From assembly GCA_910584665.1 (NCBI GenBank), contig CAJUBL010000018.1, positions 1 to 49,257 on the forward strand: DNA of 49,257 nt, read 5' to 3'. Below the pieces are notes generated by a model, which ran no database searches, was not told the origin of the DNA, and was given only the letters and a program-made list of their open reading frames with translations. The number at the start of each line of letters is the position of its first letter. Position 1 is the stretch's first letter. This document shows, piece by piece, positions 24,682 through 33,325 of this stretch. The position numbers were made by a program, and so were the translations under genes. This DNA comes from an uncultured Muribaculaceae bacterium. GTDB taxonomy: Bacteria; Bacteroidota; Bacteroidia; Bacteroidales; Muribaculaceae.

Positions 24682-26049
24682 GTGAAAGTAAAGACATTAC
24701 CGCTTTTTATAGCTACTGCGACCGTCGCTCTTGTCGCCCTGGCCAAGGGCAACAACAATATCGCCGAAGAGGTGGCATGGATGGTCGGAGACCAGCCTAT
24801 CTACAAATCTGAGATCGAAGAACAGTACCAGCAGATGCTCTACGAACGCACTCCCATAAAAGGTGATCCTTACTGCGTGATACCGGAGCAGATAGCTATC
24901 CAGAAGCTGTTCCTGCACCAGGCCGACATCGATACCGTCGAGGTCTCGGAGCCTATGGTACAGAGCGAGGTAGACAACTATATCAACAACATGATGCAGC
25001 GTATAGGATCGAAAGAGAAGATCGAAGAATACCTTAGAAAACCTCTTCCGGAAATACGTGAGACTCTTACCGATCAGATACGCAACAACGAACGCATACG
25101 TCAGGTACAGCAGAACCTTACCAAGAATGTCAAAGCCACGCCGAGCGACGTGCGCCGCTACTTCACCTCACTCGATCAGGACAGCATACCCAACGTGCCG
25201 TTGCAGGTCGAGGTTCAGATTGTATCGATCAATCCCACGATACCACGTCAGGAGACTGAGGATGTCAAGGCACGCCTGCGTGATTACAGCGACCGTGTCA
25301 CCCGTGGCGAGAGCCCGTTCTCTACCCTCGCCATAATGTACTCGGAAGATCCCGGGTCGGCAACCCGCGGCGGCGAGCTCGGATTCATGGGACGGGCACA
25401 GCTTGACCCGGAATTCGCAGCGGTAGCTTTCAACCTCAACGATCCGAAAAAAGTATCCAAAATAGTTGAGTCTCAGTATGGATTTCATATCATCCAGCTT
25501 ATAGAAAAGCTCGGTGACCGCGTCAACGTGCGCCACATACTGTTACGGCCCAAGGTATCGACTACAGACCTTGAGAAGGCCATCGAACGCTACGACTCTG
25601 TCTATAACGAGATACAGGATAAAAAGTATACATTCGAGGAGGCCGCTCCCTACATCTCACAGGATAAAGATACACGCAATAACCGAGGTGTGATGATCAA
25701 CGACCAGACGGGTACAACCCAGTTCGAGATGTCACAGCTTCCTCAGGAAGTCGCACTGACAGTCAACGACATGGAGGTGGGTCAGATCTCGAAACCTTTC
25801 ATAATGAAGGATCCAAAACGTGACCGCGACATAGTCGCGATGGTAAAACTGACATCACGCACTCCGGCACACAAAGCCAACATGAGCGATGACTACCAAC
25901 TCATCAAGAACATGTACGAAGCCAGTCAGAAACAGGAGATAATCAGGAACTGGATCGAAAAAAAGATCAAAGATACATACGTACGCATCGAGGACGGATG
26001 GGACGAATGTGAATTTGAACATGAAGGCTGGATCCGAACAAATAAGTAA
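24682..26049 (+). CDS. SurA-like periplasmic peptidylprolyl isomerase
   Basis: A 455-residue secreted chaperone with GTG start and an N-terminal signal (LPLFIATATVALVALA). A SurA_N-like helical region (about 25-165, VAWMVGDQPIYKSEIEEQ) is followed by a complete parvulin domain (about 170-275, with YSEDPGSATRGGELGFMGRAQL and GFHIIQL) and a second, degenerate parvulin domain beginning VNVRHILLRP. The C-terminal helix (about 405-440) belongs to the core. SurA proteins carry nascent outer-membrane proteins across the periplasm. It is followed after 8 nt by the OstA-like gene, tying barrel folding to LPS transport. Confidence 0.92.
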   Translation: MKVKTLPLFIATATVALVALAKGNNNIAEEVAWMVGDQPIYKSEIEEQYQQMLYERTPIKGDPYCVIPEQIAIQKLFLHQADIDTVEVSEPMVQSEVDNYINNMMQRIGSKEKIEEYLRKPLPEIRETLTDQIRNNERIRQVQQNLTKNVKATPSDVRRYFTSLDQDSIPNVPLQVEVQIVSINPTIPRQETEDVKARLRDYSDRVTRGESPFSTLAIMYSEDPGSATRGGELGFMGRAQLDPEFAAVAFNLNDPKKVSKIVESQYGFHIIQLIEKLGDRVNVRHILLRPKVSTTDLEKAIERYDSVYNEIQDKKYTFEEAAPYISQDKDTRNNRGVMINDQTGTTQFEMSQLPQEVALTVNDMEVGQISKPFIMKDPKRDRDIVAMVKLTSRTPAHKANMSDDYQLIKNMYEASQKQEIIRNWIEKKIKDTYVRIEDGWDECEFEHEGWIRTNK

Positions 26050-26057
26050 CAATCAAC

Positions 26058-28289
26058 GTGTCAGGTAACGGCATAGGTAACTCGGACAAAAAGCACGGGG
26101 GGCTAAGGAGCATCCTGTGCTTTATCGCGATTATATCGGTCGCCGCTATGGTGATGACCACACGCGGACAGCGTCCCGATGAAGATCCGGACCGCGTGAT
26201 ACCGGTAATACCCGGTGCAGACCGATACGCGACCGGACGCATTTTTCTGGAACGCGCCGATAAGCTGCTCAAACCGGCAGCCGATGTCGAATATCAGGTA
26301 CTCACAGGCAATGTGCTCTTCAGGCGCGGTGACATGTACATGTATTGCGACAGTGCCCACTTCTATGATGAAACCAGTTCACTGCAGGCATATGGCAACG
26401 TCAGGATGGAACAGGGTGACACTCTCTTCGTGTATGCCGATGAGCTGGAATACACCGATTCGACCGAACTCGCCGTACTATATGCCGATCAGGGCAAAAA
26501 AGTGCGTCTGATAAACCGTGATGTGGAACTGCAGACCGATATATTTAATTATGATCTGGGGATCGAACTCGGATACTACGAGGTGGGCGGTGAACTCACC
26601 GACAGACAGAACCGTCTGACATCAATATACGGAGAGTATGCCCCGAACTCCAAAGATGCGATATTCCGTAACCGGGTACACCTTAACAGCCTGTCACAGA
26701 AAGATACACTCAATATCTACACAGAGGCTCTGCACTATAACACCGGCACACACATAGCCGACCTGACCGACATCTCGACTATCATAAGCAAGGACGGAAC
26801 CATCTATACCGACAGCGGTGTATACAATACCGAAACGACGGTCGCCGACCTGTATTCCCGCTCCTTAGTGGTGACAAAAACCGGCAAGACACTCACCGGT
26901 GATACACTGTTCTATGACCACAGGGCAGGATATGGTCAGGCCTGGGGCAATATGATTCTGAATGACACCGTCAGCAAGTCAAAACTGATAGGAGACTACG
27001 GGTTCTACAATGAGCTGACCGACAGCGCATTCGTTACAGGCCACGCTCTCGCTGTAGACTATTCGGGCGCAGACTCCCTGTCGCTTCACGGAGACACGAT
27101 ACAGGCTTTCAGGGTCATAGACAAGACATTGGTTCCAAAGCCACAGGAACAGTCCCCTACCGATTCCCTCCCGCCAATCGCCGAAACTCCTGACAGCATA
27201 ACAGCTATTGTCACTGACACCATACAGGTGGAGACCGGCGACATCCAGGCAGCCGACACACTCGGAACAGACCATATCGCCCTGCCGACCGACAGCATAA
27301 CAGCCCGGCCTCCGGATAAAGTAGTGATCAGCGACACGACGGAGACAGACGCCGGTATACCACCGCTACAGACTGACACAGACACTGTCAGTGACTCAAT
27401 AACCATCAATACCACCGACTCGACAGACGTAGAGCCGGCCGGACTCACCACATTGCCTCCCGTAGATGAATCGTCCATACCGCAACCTGACCAAAACAGA
27501 GATCCGGTTATTCCCGAAGGGATGATGGAATTGTCCGACACAACACACCATATCGTAGCCTATCCTAATGTACGGTTTTTCAGATCGGATCTTCAGGGCG
27601 TCTGCGACTCTATGACTTTCGTACAGAAAGACTCCCTGCTGTACATGGACCGCGATCCGATAGTATGGAGCGGAGAAAGACAGATATTCGGCGAGAAAAT
27701 AATAGTCCATATGAACGACTCGACTGCCGACCGTGTCACCCTGCCCAGCAATGCATTCATGGCTGAAATGCTTGAGGAGGGCTACTACAACCAGATGTCG
27801 GGACGTGAGATGGTAGCCTATCTGGCAGAAAGCACACTCAGACACCTTGACGTGAGCGGAAATGTGATGCTGATCTTTTTTCCTATGGAGGAAGATTCTA
27901 CCTACAACAAAGTTGCGAGCGCAGAGAGCAGCTTTCTCGCAGCCGACTTCAATAAAGGACAGATCGAAAAACTTAAGATGTGGCCCCAGAGCACCGAGGT
28001 CATGACACCGTTATATCTGGCAAAAAAATCGCTGTTTTTCCTCAAAGACTTCCGATGGGAAGCTTACCGCCGCCCCAAAGGTCATGACGATCTTATGGAC
28101 GGACCGACAGACGAAAGCGAAACCGGAAAGCCGGAAGAAACAGAAAATACCGGACAGGCAGATACGCCAGGCGGCTTAAGCACCACAGACGATCCGCAAC
28201 AGGCTGACGGAGGCGATACATCCGGGCATCCGGAAGAAAAACATGGCCTATCAACCGATCCTACAATAAATACAACAACCGAACCATGA
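26058..28289 (+). CDS. OstA/LptA-like LPS transport protein with low-complexity insert
   Basis: A 743-residue exported protein (GTG start) with an N-terminal signal/anchor (SILCFIAIISVAAMVMT). Residues about 55-350 are repeated OstA-type beta-jellyroll segments (VEYQVLTGNVLFRRGDMYMYCDSAHF; YGNVRMEQGDTLFVYADELEY), as in periplasmic LptA/LptD-N bridges for LPS. About 365-480 is a Thr/Asp/Pro/Ser-rich low-complexity insert. The OstA fold then resumes (HHIVAYPNVRFFRSDLQGVCDSM), and an acidic Gly/Pro/Asp-rich tail closes the protein. Bacteroidota proteins of this type often lack the insert at this size (recollection). The gene overlaps the M18 aminopeptidase gene by ATGA. Confidence 0.88.
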   Translation: MSGNGIGNSDKKHGGLRSILCFIAIISVAAMVMTTRGQRPDEDPDRVIPVIPGADRYATGRIFLERADKLLKPAADVEYQVLTGNVLFRRGDMYMYCDSAHFYDETSSLQAYGNVRMEQGDTLFVYADELEYTDSTELAVLYADQGKKVRLINRDVELQTDIFNYDLGIELGYYEVGGELTDRQNRLTSIYGEYAPNSKDAIFRNRVHLNSLSQKDTLNIYTEALHYNTGTHIADLTDISTIISKDGTIYTDSGVYNTETTVADLYSRSLVVTKTGKTLTGDTLFYDHRAGYGQAWGNMILNDTVSKSKLIGDYGFYNELTDSAFVTGHALAVDYSGADSLSLHGDTIQAFRVIDKTLVPKPQEQSPTDSLPPIAETPDSITAIVTDTIQVETGDIQAADTLGTDHIALPTDSITARPPDKVVISDTTETDAGIPPLQTDTDTVSDSITINTTDSTDVEPAGLTTLPPVDESSIPQPDQNRDPVIPEGMMELSDTTHHIVAYPNVRFFRSDLQGVCDSMTFVQKDSLLYMDRDPIVWSGERQIFGEKIIVHMNDSTADRVTLPSNAFMAEMLEEGYYNQMSGREMVAYLAESTLRHLDVSGNVMLIFFPMEEDSTYNKVASAESSFLAADFNKGQIEKLKMWPQSTEVMTPLYLAKKSLFFLKDFRWEAYRRPKGHDDLMDGPTDESETGKPEETENTGQADTPGGLSTTDDPQQADGGDTSGHPEEKHGLSTDPTINTTTEP

Positions 28290-29599
28290 TCAACAAAACT
28301 ATCGTCGACGAGCGCGCAACATCGCTCATGAAATTTCTGGACAGCAGCGTATGCAACGTCTGGGCAGTAAAAACAGTATGCGACGAACTTGACGCCAACG
28401 GTTTCGAGCGGCTTGACATGCGTGACAGCTGGAATCTGAAACCAGGCAAGGGATACTACACCGTGAAGAACTCGACCGCAGTGATCGCTTTTATAACAGG
28501 TGAAGACAGGCCGGAACTCGGCTACAAGATTATCGCCGCGCACAGCGATTCGCCGGGCTTCCGTATCAAGCCCAATCCGGAGATCGAAAGTGACGGCAGA
28601 ATCCTTAAACTCAATACAGAGGTGTACGGCGGTCCGATACTCTACACATGGTTTGACCGTCCGCTGTCAATAGCCGGAAAAGTAGTCATGCGCAGCGATA
28701 ATCCTCTCGAGCCACAGATACGCCTGGTCAGGATAGACCGCCCGGTACTGACTATACCGCACCTTGCCATACATTATAACCGTCAGGTTAACGACGGAAA
28801 CAAACTGTCACGACAGAAAGACATGCTCCCTGTCATAGCCAGACTCGACGAAAGCATTGCGAAGGACAACTTCGTATTGAACCTGATAGCCGACGAACTG
28901 AAAGTCGATCCGGCCGACATTACCGACTGCGACCTTCTGCTCTATGATACCACCAAAGCCTGTCGTGTAGGCGTCAACGGAGAGTTTATGACCTCGGGGC
29001 GTATCGACGACCTGTCTATGGTACACGCCGCGCTCACATCTCTCATCGAAAGCGGAACGAGCGCTAACGGAATGACCCGTGTGATGGCGATATTCGACAA
29101 CGAAGAGACCGGCAGCGGAACCAAACAGGGTGCCGCATCGCCACTTCTTTACAACATTCTGCGCCGTATCAACATAGCCATCAGAGGTGATGACAGCACA
29201 TTCATACGCGCCATAGCATCATCATTCATGGTATCGGCCGACAATGCTCACGGTACCCACCCTAATTATGTCGAGAAGCAGGATCCCACCAACCACCCCG
29301 TGCTCGGCGGCGGTCCCGTTATAAAAATAAATGCTAACTGCAAGTATATGACCGACGCAGAGTCAGCCTCGATATTCGCCATGATATGTGAGAAAGCAGA
29401 CGTTCCGTTCCAATACTTTGTCAACAACAGCGACGTGGCCGGAGGATCTACTTTAGGCAATATCCTTACATCACAGCTTGAATTGCGAGGTGTCGACATG
29501 GGTGCGGCACAGTGGGCCATGCATTCGGTTAGAGAAACCTCGGCTACCATCGACCACGCCTACATAATAAAAGCGTTCACCACGTTTTATGAATTGTAA
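28286..29599 (+). CDS. M18 family aminopeptidase
   Basis: A cytoplasmic zinc aminopeptidase of 437 residues (aspartyl aminopeptidase / ApeB type). Metal and catalytic motifs are in place: AHSDSPGFRIKPNP with His and Asp near 88-91, IFDNEETGSGTKQGA with paired Glu near 274, NSDVAGGSTLG, and the late His in MHSVRETSATIDHAY. The family removes acidic N-terminal residues from peptides. Its start overlaps the OstA-like stop by 4 nt, although no functional link to LPS transport is obvious. Confidence 0.94.
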   Translation: MINKTIVDERATSLMKFLDSSVCNVWAVKTVCDELDANGFERLDMRDSWNLKPGKGYYTVKNSTAVIAFITGEDRPELGYKIIAAHSDSPGFRIKPNPEIESDGRILKLNTEVYGGPILYTWFDRPLSIAGKVVMRSDNPLEPQIRLVRIDRPVLTIPHLAIHYNRQVNDGNKLSRQKDMLPVIARLDESIAKDNFVLNLIADELKVDPADITDCDLLLYDTTKACRVGVNGEFMTSGRIDDLSMVHAALTSLIESGTSANGMTRVMAIFDNEETGSGTKQGAASPLLYNILRRINIAIRGDDSTFIRAIASSFMVSADNAHGTHPNYVEKQDPTNHPVLGGGPVIKINANCKYMTDAESASIFAMICEKADVPFQYFVNNSDVAGGSTLGNILTSQLELRGVDMGAAQWAMHSVRETSATIDHAYIIKAFTTFYEL

Positions 29600-29652
29600 T
29601 CAGACTGGCCGGTAACAGAAGATATATCCCTGTCATCTGCTCTATATAAAAC

Positions 29653-29709
29653 AAAAAAACGCTCCCTGACTTACAAGGGGCGTATCTCACTCTGTCGGCG
29701 GGGGGAGCG
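29653..29709 (-). terminator. Terminator of the candidate ncRNA
   Basis: Minus strand: CGCTCCC, 36-nt loop with possible inner pairs (GAC/GTC), GGGAGCG, then GTTTTTTTG. The T-run is on the minus-strand side only, which sets the direction of the transcript. Confidence 0.65.
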
Positions 29710-29932
29710 ACCTTTTAAAGGCTATGCTCTACCCCGGTGATTGCAATCAATGCTTTGCATGGGAACTCTCGTGAAGATACACAGGAGCGCTTGCCATGCA
29801 GTAATTGATTGTACGATAAAGATTTGCAGCTTTCTTAATGAAATTGTACATAATGTAAATCAATTAGAATTAAACCTAAAACTTTAAATCGCGTGTTCCG
29901 GCATTCCTGATATGAATACCTCTATATATAAA
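29653..29932 (-). ncRNA. Candidate independent structured RNA, about 280 nt
   Basis: Between M18 (plus) and surE (minus) there is a 479-nt stretch without a protein gene. On the minus strand it has a -7 box TACCTTTG (plus 29938-29945), then a body that folds: a long imperfect hairpin (CAATCAAT...GCATGG pairing with CCATGC...ATTGATTG, plus 29744-29811), a second hairpin GAGC-ata-GCCTT...AAGG-GCTC (about 29707-29732), and a terminal stem CGCTCCC/GGGAGCG followed by seven T (29653-29709). CAATCAATTA could also pair with an upstream TAATTGAT (29859-29866), and the GCTC of the second hairpin is shared with the terminal stem, so alternative folds exist. I do not recognise it as tmRNA, RNase P or SRP RNA; a 6S-like RNA remains possible. 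No gene follows on this strand. Confidence 0.55.
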
Positions 29933-29937
29933 ACATC

Positions 29938-29978
29938 GCAAAGGTAGTAAATGTTTTTTAATTATGTTGTACAACATA
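29938..29978 (-). promoter_or_regulatory. Promoter of the candidate ncRNA with 16-bp palindrome
   Basis: Minus strand TACCTTTG (plus 29938-29945). TATGTTGTACAACATA, a perfect 16-bp palindrome, occupies 29963-29978, where the -33 element would be. Such placement fits an operator for a dimeric regulator. Confidence 0.5.
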
Positions 29979-30078
29979 TAATTTATTTTATTCACAAAAC
30001 CCTCCATTATGAACACACCATAACAGAGGTATTAAGACTGTATTTATAAATCAGATAAGAATCCCCCCTGAGAATCTT

Positions 30079-30843
30079 TTAATTCTCATACAAAGAGGCT
30101 AAATCCGGTATGACACCGGCAACTGTCTGGTCAGGTGTAGCCGGAACAACCGTAGCATAATTACGATGGAGCCAGTAAAGATCGGTATCGGAAGCTTCCG
30201 GCTCATCATTGACTAATCCGCCCGTAAGCCATAGGAACGGCTTACCATGAGGGTCTATATACTCCTGATACTCCTCTGTCCAGTGACTGCGTGCGGCACG
30301 TACCACCTTCACTCCCTCGATCGCAACTTTGGCAGGAAAGTTCACATTGAGGCATACATCCTGCGGCAACGGCTCTTCAAGAGTAGTCCGCACCATAGAT
30401 CGGATAATCGGGAGACACTGCGAGAAATCTGCCGACATGGAATGGTGCAGGAGCGAGAACCCGATCGAAGGAATACCCTGAATAGCCCCCTCGAGAACAG
30501 CACCCATTGTACCTGAATATATGATATTGACACCGGCATTTGAGCCATGGTTGATTCCGGCAAGAACCATATCGGGGCAACGCGGCACAATATGGTGCAT
30601 GGCCACTTTAATACAGTCTACCGGAGTTCCGGTCACCGAATACACCTTAGCACCGGCCATATCGGGGTGGGAATCAATACGCAAAGGAGCATTGACTGTC
30701 ATAGCAGATGACTGTCCGGAATGCGGCAGTGCCGGCGCGACGGCAATCACATCGGCCAGCGGAGCGACTGTCTCGACAAGACGGTGCAGCCCGGGAGCCA
30801 TGACTCCGTCGTCATTGCTTATAAGGATAAGTTTACGTGACAT
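30079..30843 (-). CDS. surE: 5'/3'-nucleotidase SurE
   Basis: SurE is a cytoplasmic metal-dependent nucleoside monophosphatase. The 254-residue protein has the family N-terminus LILISNDDGVMAPG with metal-binding Asp11 and Asp12, HSGQSSAMT, GTPVDCIKVAM and the signature GINHGSNAGVNIIYSGTMGAVLEGA. It is transcribed divergently from the SpoU-type methyltransferase; a TATCTTTG box on the minus strand (plus 30909-30916) is a plausible -7 element, giving a leader of about 60 nt. Confidence 0.96.
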   Translation of the reverse strand: MSRKLILISNDDGVMAPGLHRLVETVAPLADVIAVAPALPHSGQSSAMTVNAPLRIDSHPDMAGAKVYSVTGTPVDCIKVAMHHIVPRCPDMVLAGINHGSNAGVNIIYSGTMGAVLEGAIQGIPSIGFSLLHHSMSADFSQCLPIIRSMVRTTLEEPLPQDVCLNVNFPAKVAIEGVKVVRAARSHWTEEYQEYIDPHGKPFLWLTGGLVNDEPEASDTDLYWLHRNYATVVPATPDQTVAGVIPDLASLYEN

Positions 30844-30908
30844 GATAAGAGAATTTCAATAATATCGTATATATAAAGATATTGCACAGGCTTAGACCCG
30901 ATTTTTCA

Positions 30909-30947
30909 CAAAGATACGAAATAAAAGTGATATTTTTATTACTTTTG
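30909..30947. promoter_or_regulatory. Divergent promoter region of surE and the RNA methyltransferase
   Basis: Two -7 boxes face away from each other: CAAAGATA (30909-30916, TATCTTTG on minus) for surE and TACTTTTG (30940-30947, plus) for the methyltransferase, whose ATG at 30957 is only 9 nt further, implying a very short leader. Confidence 0.55.
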
Positions 30948-30956
30948 CACATACCT

Positions 30957-31727
30957 ATGGAAATGACCAAAGCTAATCGCCGACTTGTAGCCTCGCTCGC
31001 CACTGTCAAAGGACGACGCGAGCATGGCCTGTTTGTAGCCGAAGGGACGAAGTGTGTACTCGAAACTATCGGTCTGTTTGACACCATAGCCCTGCTCGCC
31101 ACCGCCGGATGGCTCGAAAGCCACACGAACGTACTGACTGCCAGGCCGCATGACGTGACCGTCGTCAAACGGGCCGACATAATCGGGATGTCGTCAATGT
31201 CGACCCCACCCGACGTCATTGCCATCTATCGCATCCCCCCGGAGAGGACATCCCGCCCCCACCCTGACACTCTGTCACTCGCACTCGACAGAGTGCAGGA
31301 TCCCGGCAACCTTGGCACAATAATCAGGATCGCATCATGGATGGGCATAAACGATATTTACTGCTCGGCAGATACTGTCGACCTTTACAACCCTAAGGTA
31401 GTACAGGCCACAATGGGCGCCATAGCCCGCGTCAATATCTCCTACTGTGACCTCCCGGAGCTTCTTGACCAGGCCGTGCATGACAATATACCCGTGTATG
31501 GCACATTTCTTGACGGCACCGACATATATGATACACAACTCACTCCCGGCGGCATCATTGTGATGGGTAACGAAGGGAACGGCATCAGTGACACGGTAGC
31601 CGCCTGTATCGACCGGAGACTCCTCATACCATCCTATCCTCCGGGCCGTCCATGCGTCGAGTCACTCAATGTATCGATGGCGACAGCTATAGTAACAGCC
31701 GAGTTCCGTCGACGCTCATATAACTGA
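30957..31727 (+). CDS. SpoU/TrmH-type RNA 2'-O-methyltransferase
   Basis: A 256-residue knotted methyltransferase. The N-terminal substrate-binding domain (VASLATVKGRREHGLFVAEGTK) is followed by the SpoU core: motif 1 LALDRVQDPGNLGTIIRIA, motif 2 IIVMGNEGNGI and motif 3 ESLNVSMATAIV. Such enzymes methylate ribose 2'-OH of rRNA or tRNA; the target nucleotide cannot be read. The start is ATG 30957 (or 30963); an upstream start at 30882 would lie before the promoter box and is rejected. radA follows after 3 nt. Confidence 0.93.
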   Translation: MEMTKANRRLVASLATVKGRREHGLFVAEGTKCVLETIGLFDTIALLATAGWLESHTNVLTARPHDVTVVKRADIIGMSSMSTPPDVIAIYRIPPERTSRPHPDTLSLALDRVQDPGNLGTIIRIASWMGINDIYCSADTVDLYNPKVVQATMGAIARVNISYCDLPELLDQAVHDNIPVYGTFLDGTDIYDTQLTPGGIIVMGNEGNGISDTVAACIDRRLLIPSYPPGRPCVESLNVSMATAIVTAEFRRRSYN

Positions 31728-31730
31728 TTC

Positions 31731-33098
31731 ATGGCAAAAACTAAAACAAAAACCGTGTGGTACTGCTCCAGCTGCGGTGCCGATTTTCCCCGTTGGGAAG
31801 GACGATGCCCCGCCTGCGGCGAGTGGAACACTCTGGTTGAAGAAAAAACCAGCTCACGTCCCAGCAAGAATATAGGACCGGCCGACGCCGGACACAGTGA
31901 GGTACAGAAGATCAGCGACATCATGACCTCTGTGCAGGAACGCATACCACTGCCATCAAAGGAACTGAACCGTGTACTTGGCGGCGGACTAGTACCGGGA
32001 TCGCTCGTACTGCTCGGCGGAGAACCCGGCATAGGCAAGTCGACGCTTGTATTACAGAACATACTGTCGATAAAGTCCCGCAAAGTACTATACGTCTCCG
32101 GCGAGGAGAGTGCGACGCAACTCAAGCTCCGCGCAGACCGCATAGGTCGTCCCGGCGACACATGCTACATAGTGTGCGAGACTTCGCTGGAAACACTCTT
32201 CAGTCATATCCATAACGTAAAACCCGGACTGCTCATCGTCGACTCGATCCAGACTATAGCAAGCGACGATCTCGATTCGGCCGCAGGCAGCGTCAGCCAG
32301 GTGAGGGAGTGCGCAGTAAGACTGCTCCGATATGCCAAGACCAGCAACACGCCGGTTATACTCATAGGACACATCACCAAGGAAGGTTCGCTTGCCGGCC
32401 CAAAAGTACTGGAACACATAGTAGATGCTGTACTTCAGTTTGAAGGTGACAGCCAGTATATGTACCGCATACTCAGAGGAATCAAGAACCGCTTCGGCAG
32501 CACCAGCGAGATCGGCATATACGAGATGTGCCAGCGAGGACTGCGTGAGGTCACCAACCCGTCGGAAATGCTGATGTCAAACAACGAAGAGGATCTCTCC
32601 GGCGTAGCTATCGGAGTCACAATCGACGGCATGAGACCGTTCCTTATCGAGGTACAGGCTCTCGTGAGCAGTGCCGCATACGGCACCCCGCAGCGTTCTG
32701 TGACAGGATTCGACTCCAAGCGTATGAACATGCTACTTGCCGTGCTCGAAAAACGTGTGGGATTCAAGCTCATACAAAAGGATGTATTCCTCAACATCGC
32801 CGGCGGTCTCAAAGTCAACGACCCGGCACTTGATCTGGCAGTGATCAGCGCCATCCTATCGAGCAACGTCGACATGGCCATACCACGCGGTATATGCATG
32901 ACCGGCGAAGTCGGTCTCTCGGGCGAGATACGCCCCGTGACACGTATAGAGCAACGCCTGCGCGAAGCCCAGAAGTTAGGTATGACAACAATAATCCTTC
33001 CAAAAGGCAACCTAAAAGGTATAGATCTGAACGGACTGACAATCAGGATTGTGGAAGTAGCCAAGGTAGAAGAGGCATTCCGTCACCTATTTGCATAA
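31731..33098 (+). CDS. radA: DNA repair protein RadA
   Basis: RadA is a RecA-like ATPase that drives branch migration during recombination. Its 455 residues show the N-terminal C4 zinc motif (CSSCGADFPRWEGRCPACGEW), Walker A GGEPGIGKST near 97, the KNRFGST motif near 253 and a C-terminal Lon-protease-like domain (SAAYGTPQRSVTGFD to the end). All key parts are present. It follows the methyltransferase with a 3-nt gap. Confidence 0.97.
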   Translation: MAKTKTKTVWYCSSCGADFPRWEGRCPACGEWNTLVEEKTSSRPSKNIGPADAGHSEVQKISDIMTSVQERIPLPSKELNRVLGGGLVPGSLVLLGGEPGIGKSTLVLQNILSIKSRKVLYVSGEESATQLKLRADRIGRPGDTCYIVCETSLETLFSHIHNVKPGLLIVDSIQTIASDDLDSAAGSVSQVRECAVRLLRYAKTSNTPVILIGHITKEGSLAGPKVLEHIVDAVLQFEGDSQYMYRILRGIKNRFGSTSEIGIYEMCQRGLREVTNPSEMLMSNNEEDLSGVAIGVTIDGMRPFLIEVQALVSSAAYGTPQRSVTGFDSKRMNMLLAVLEKRVGFKLIQKDVFLNIAGGLKVNDPALDLAVISAILSSNVDMAIPRGICMTGEVGLSGEIRPVTRIEQRLREAQKLGMTTIILPKGNLKGIDLNGLTIRIVEVAKVEEAFRHLFA

Positions 33099-33144
33099 CC
33101 GCCTGCGGCATAAAAAGCAGTATGCACAAAACAACATAAATATC

Positions 33145-33187
33145 ATTACATTATTGCATCTGTTTAGCCAAATATTGTTAATGTAAT
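33145..33187. repeat. Inverted repeat between radA and the sigma factor gene
   Basis: ATTACATTA (33145-33153) and its exact complement TAATGTAAT (33179-33187), 25 nt apart, end 20 nt before the -33 element of the sigma factor promoter. It may be an operator or a weak radA transcript end. The rest of 33099-33325 shows only the promoter and an untranslated leader of about 80 nt. Confidence 0.45.
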
Positions 33188-33207
33188 GCATTTTAATCCG
33201 CATGATA

Positions 33208-33238
33208 TTGCAAAGTATCGGACAAATAATTAACTTTG
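33208..33238 (+). promoter_or_regulatory. Promoter of the sigma factor gene
   Basis: TTG (33208-33210), 20-nt spacer, TAACTTTG (33231-33238), i.e. the housekeeping Bacteroidota consensus. The start codon is 87 nt further, leaving a long leader. Confidence 0.75.
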
Positions 33239-33325
33239 TATTTATACAAAATCAATACTAACACCCTAAAACCACTCTAAGCCTATAGCATAACATTACT
33301 CAAACAGTTAATATACAAGTAAGTA

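Noticed and set aside
29653..29709. Hairpin read as terminator of the M18 gene on the plus strand
   Set aside because: The T-run follows only on the minus strand; on plus the stem is followed by ACCTTTTAAAGG.
30882..30956. Extended N-terminus of the SpoU-type methyltransferase
   Set aside because: It would start before the promoter box and adds a hydrophobic stretch foreign to the family.
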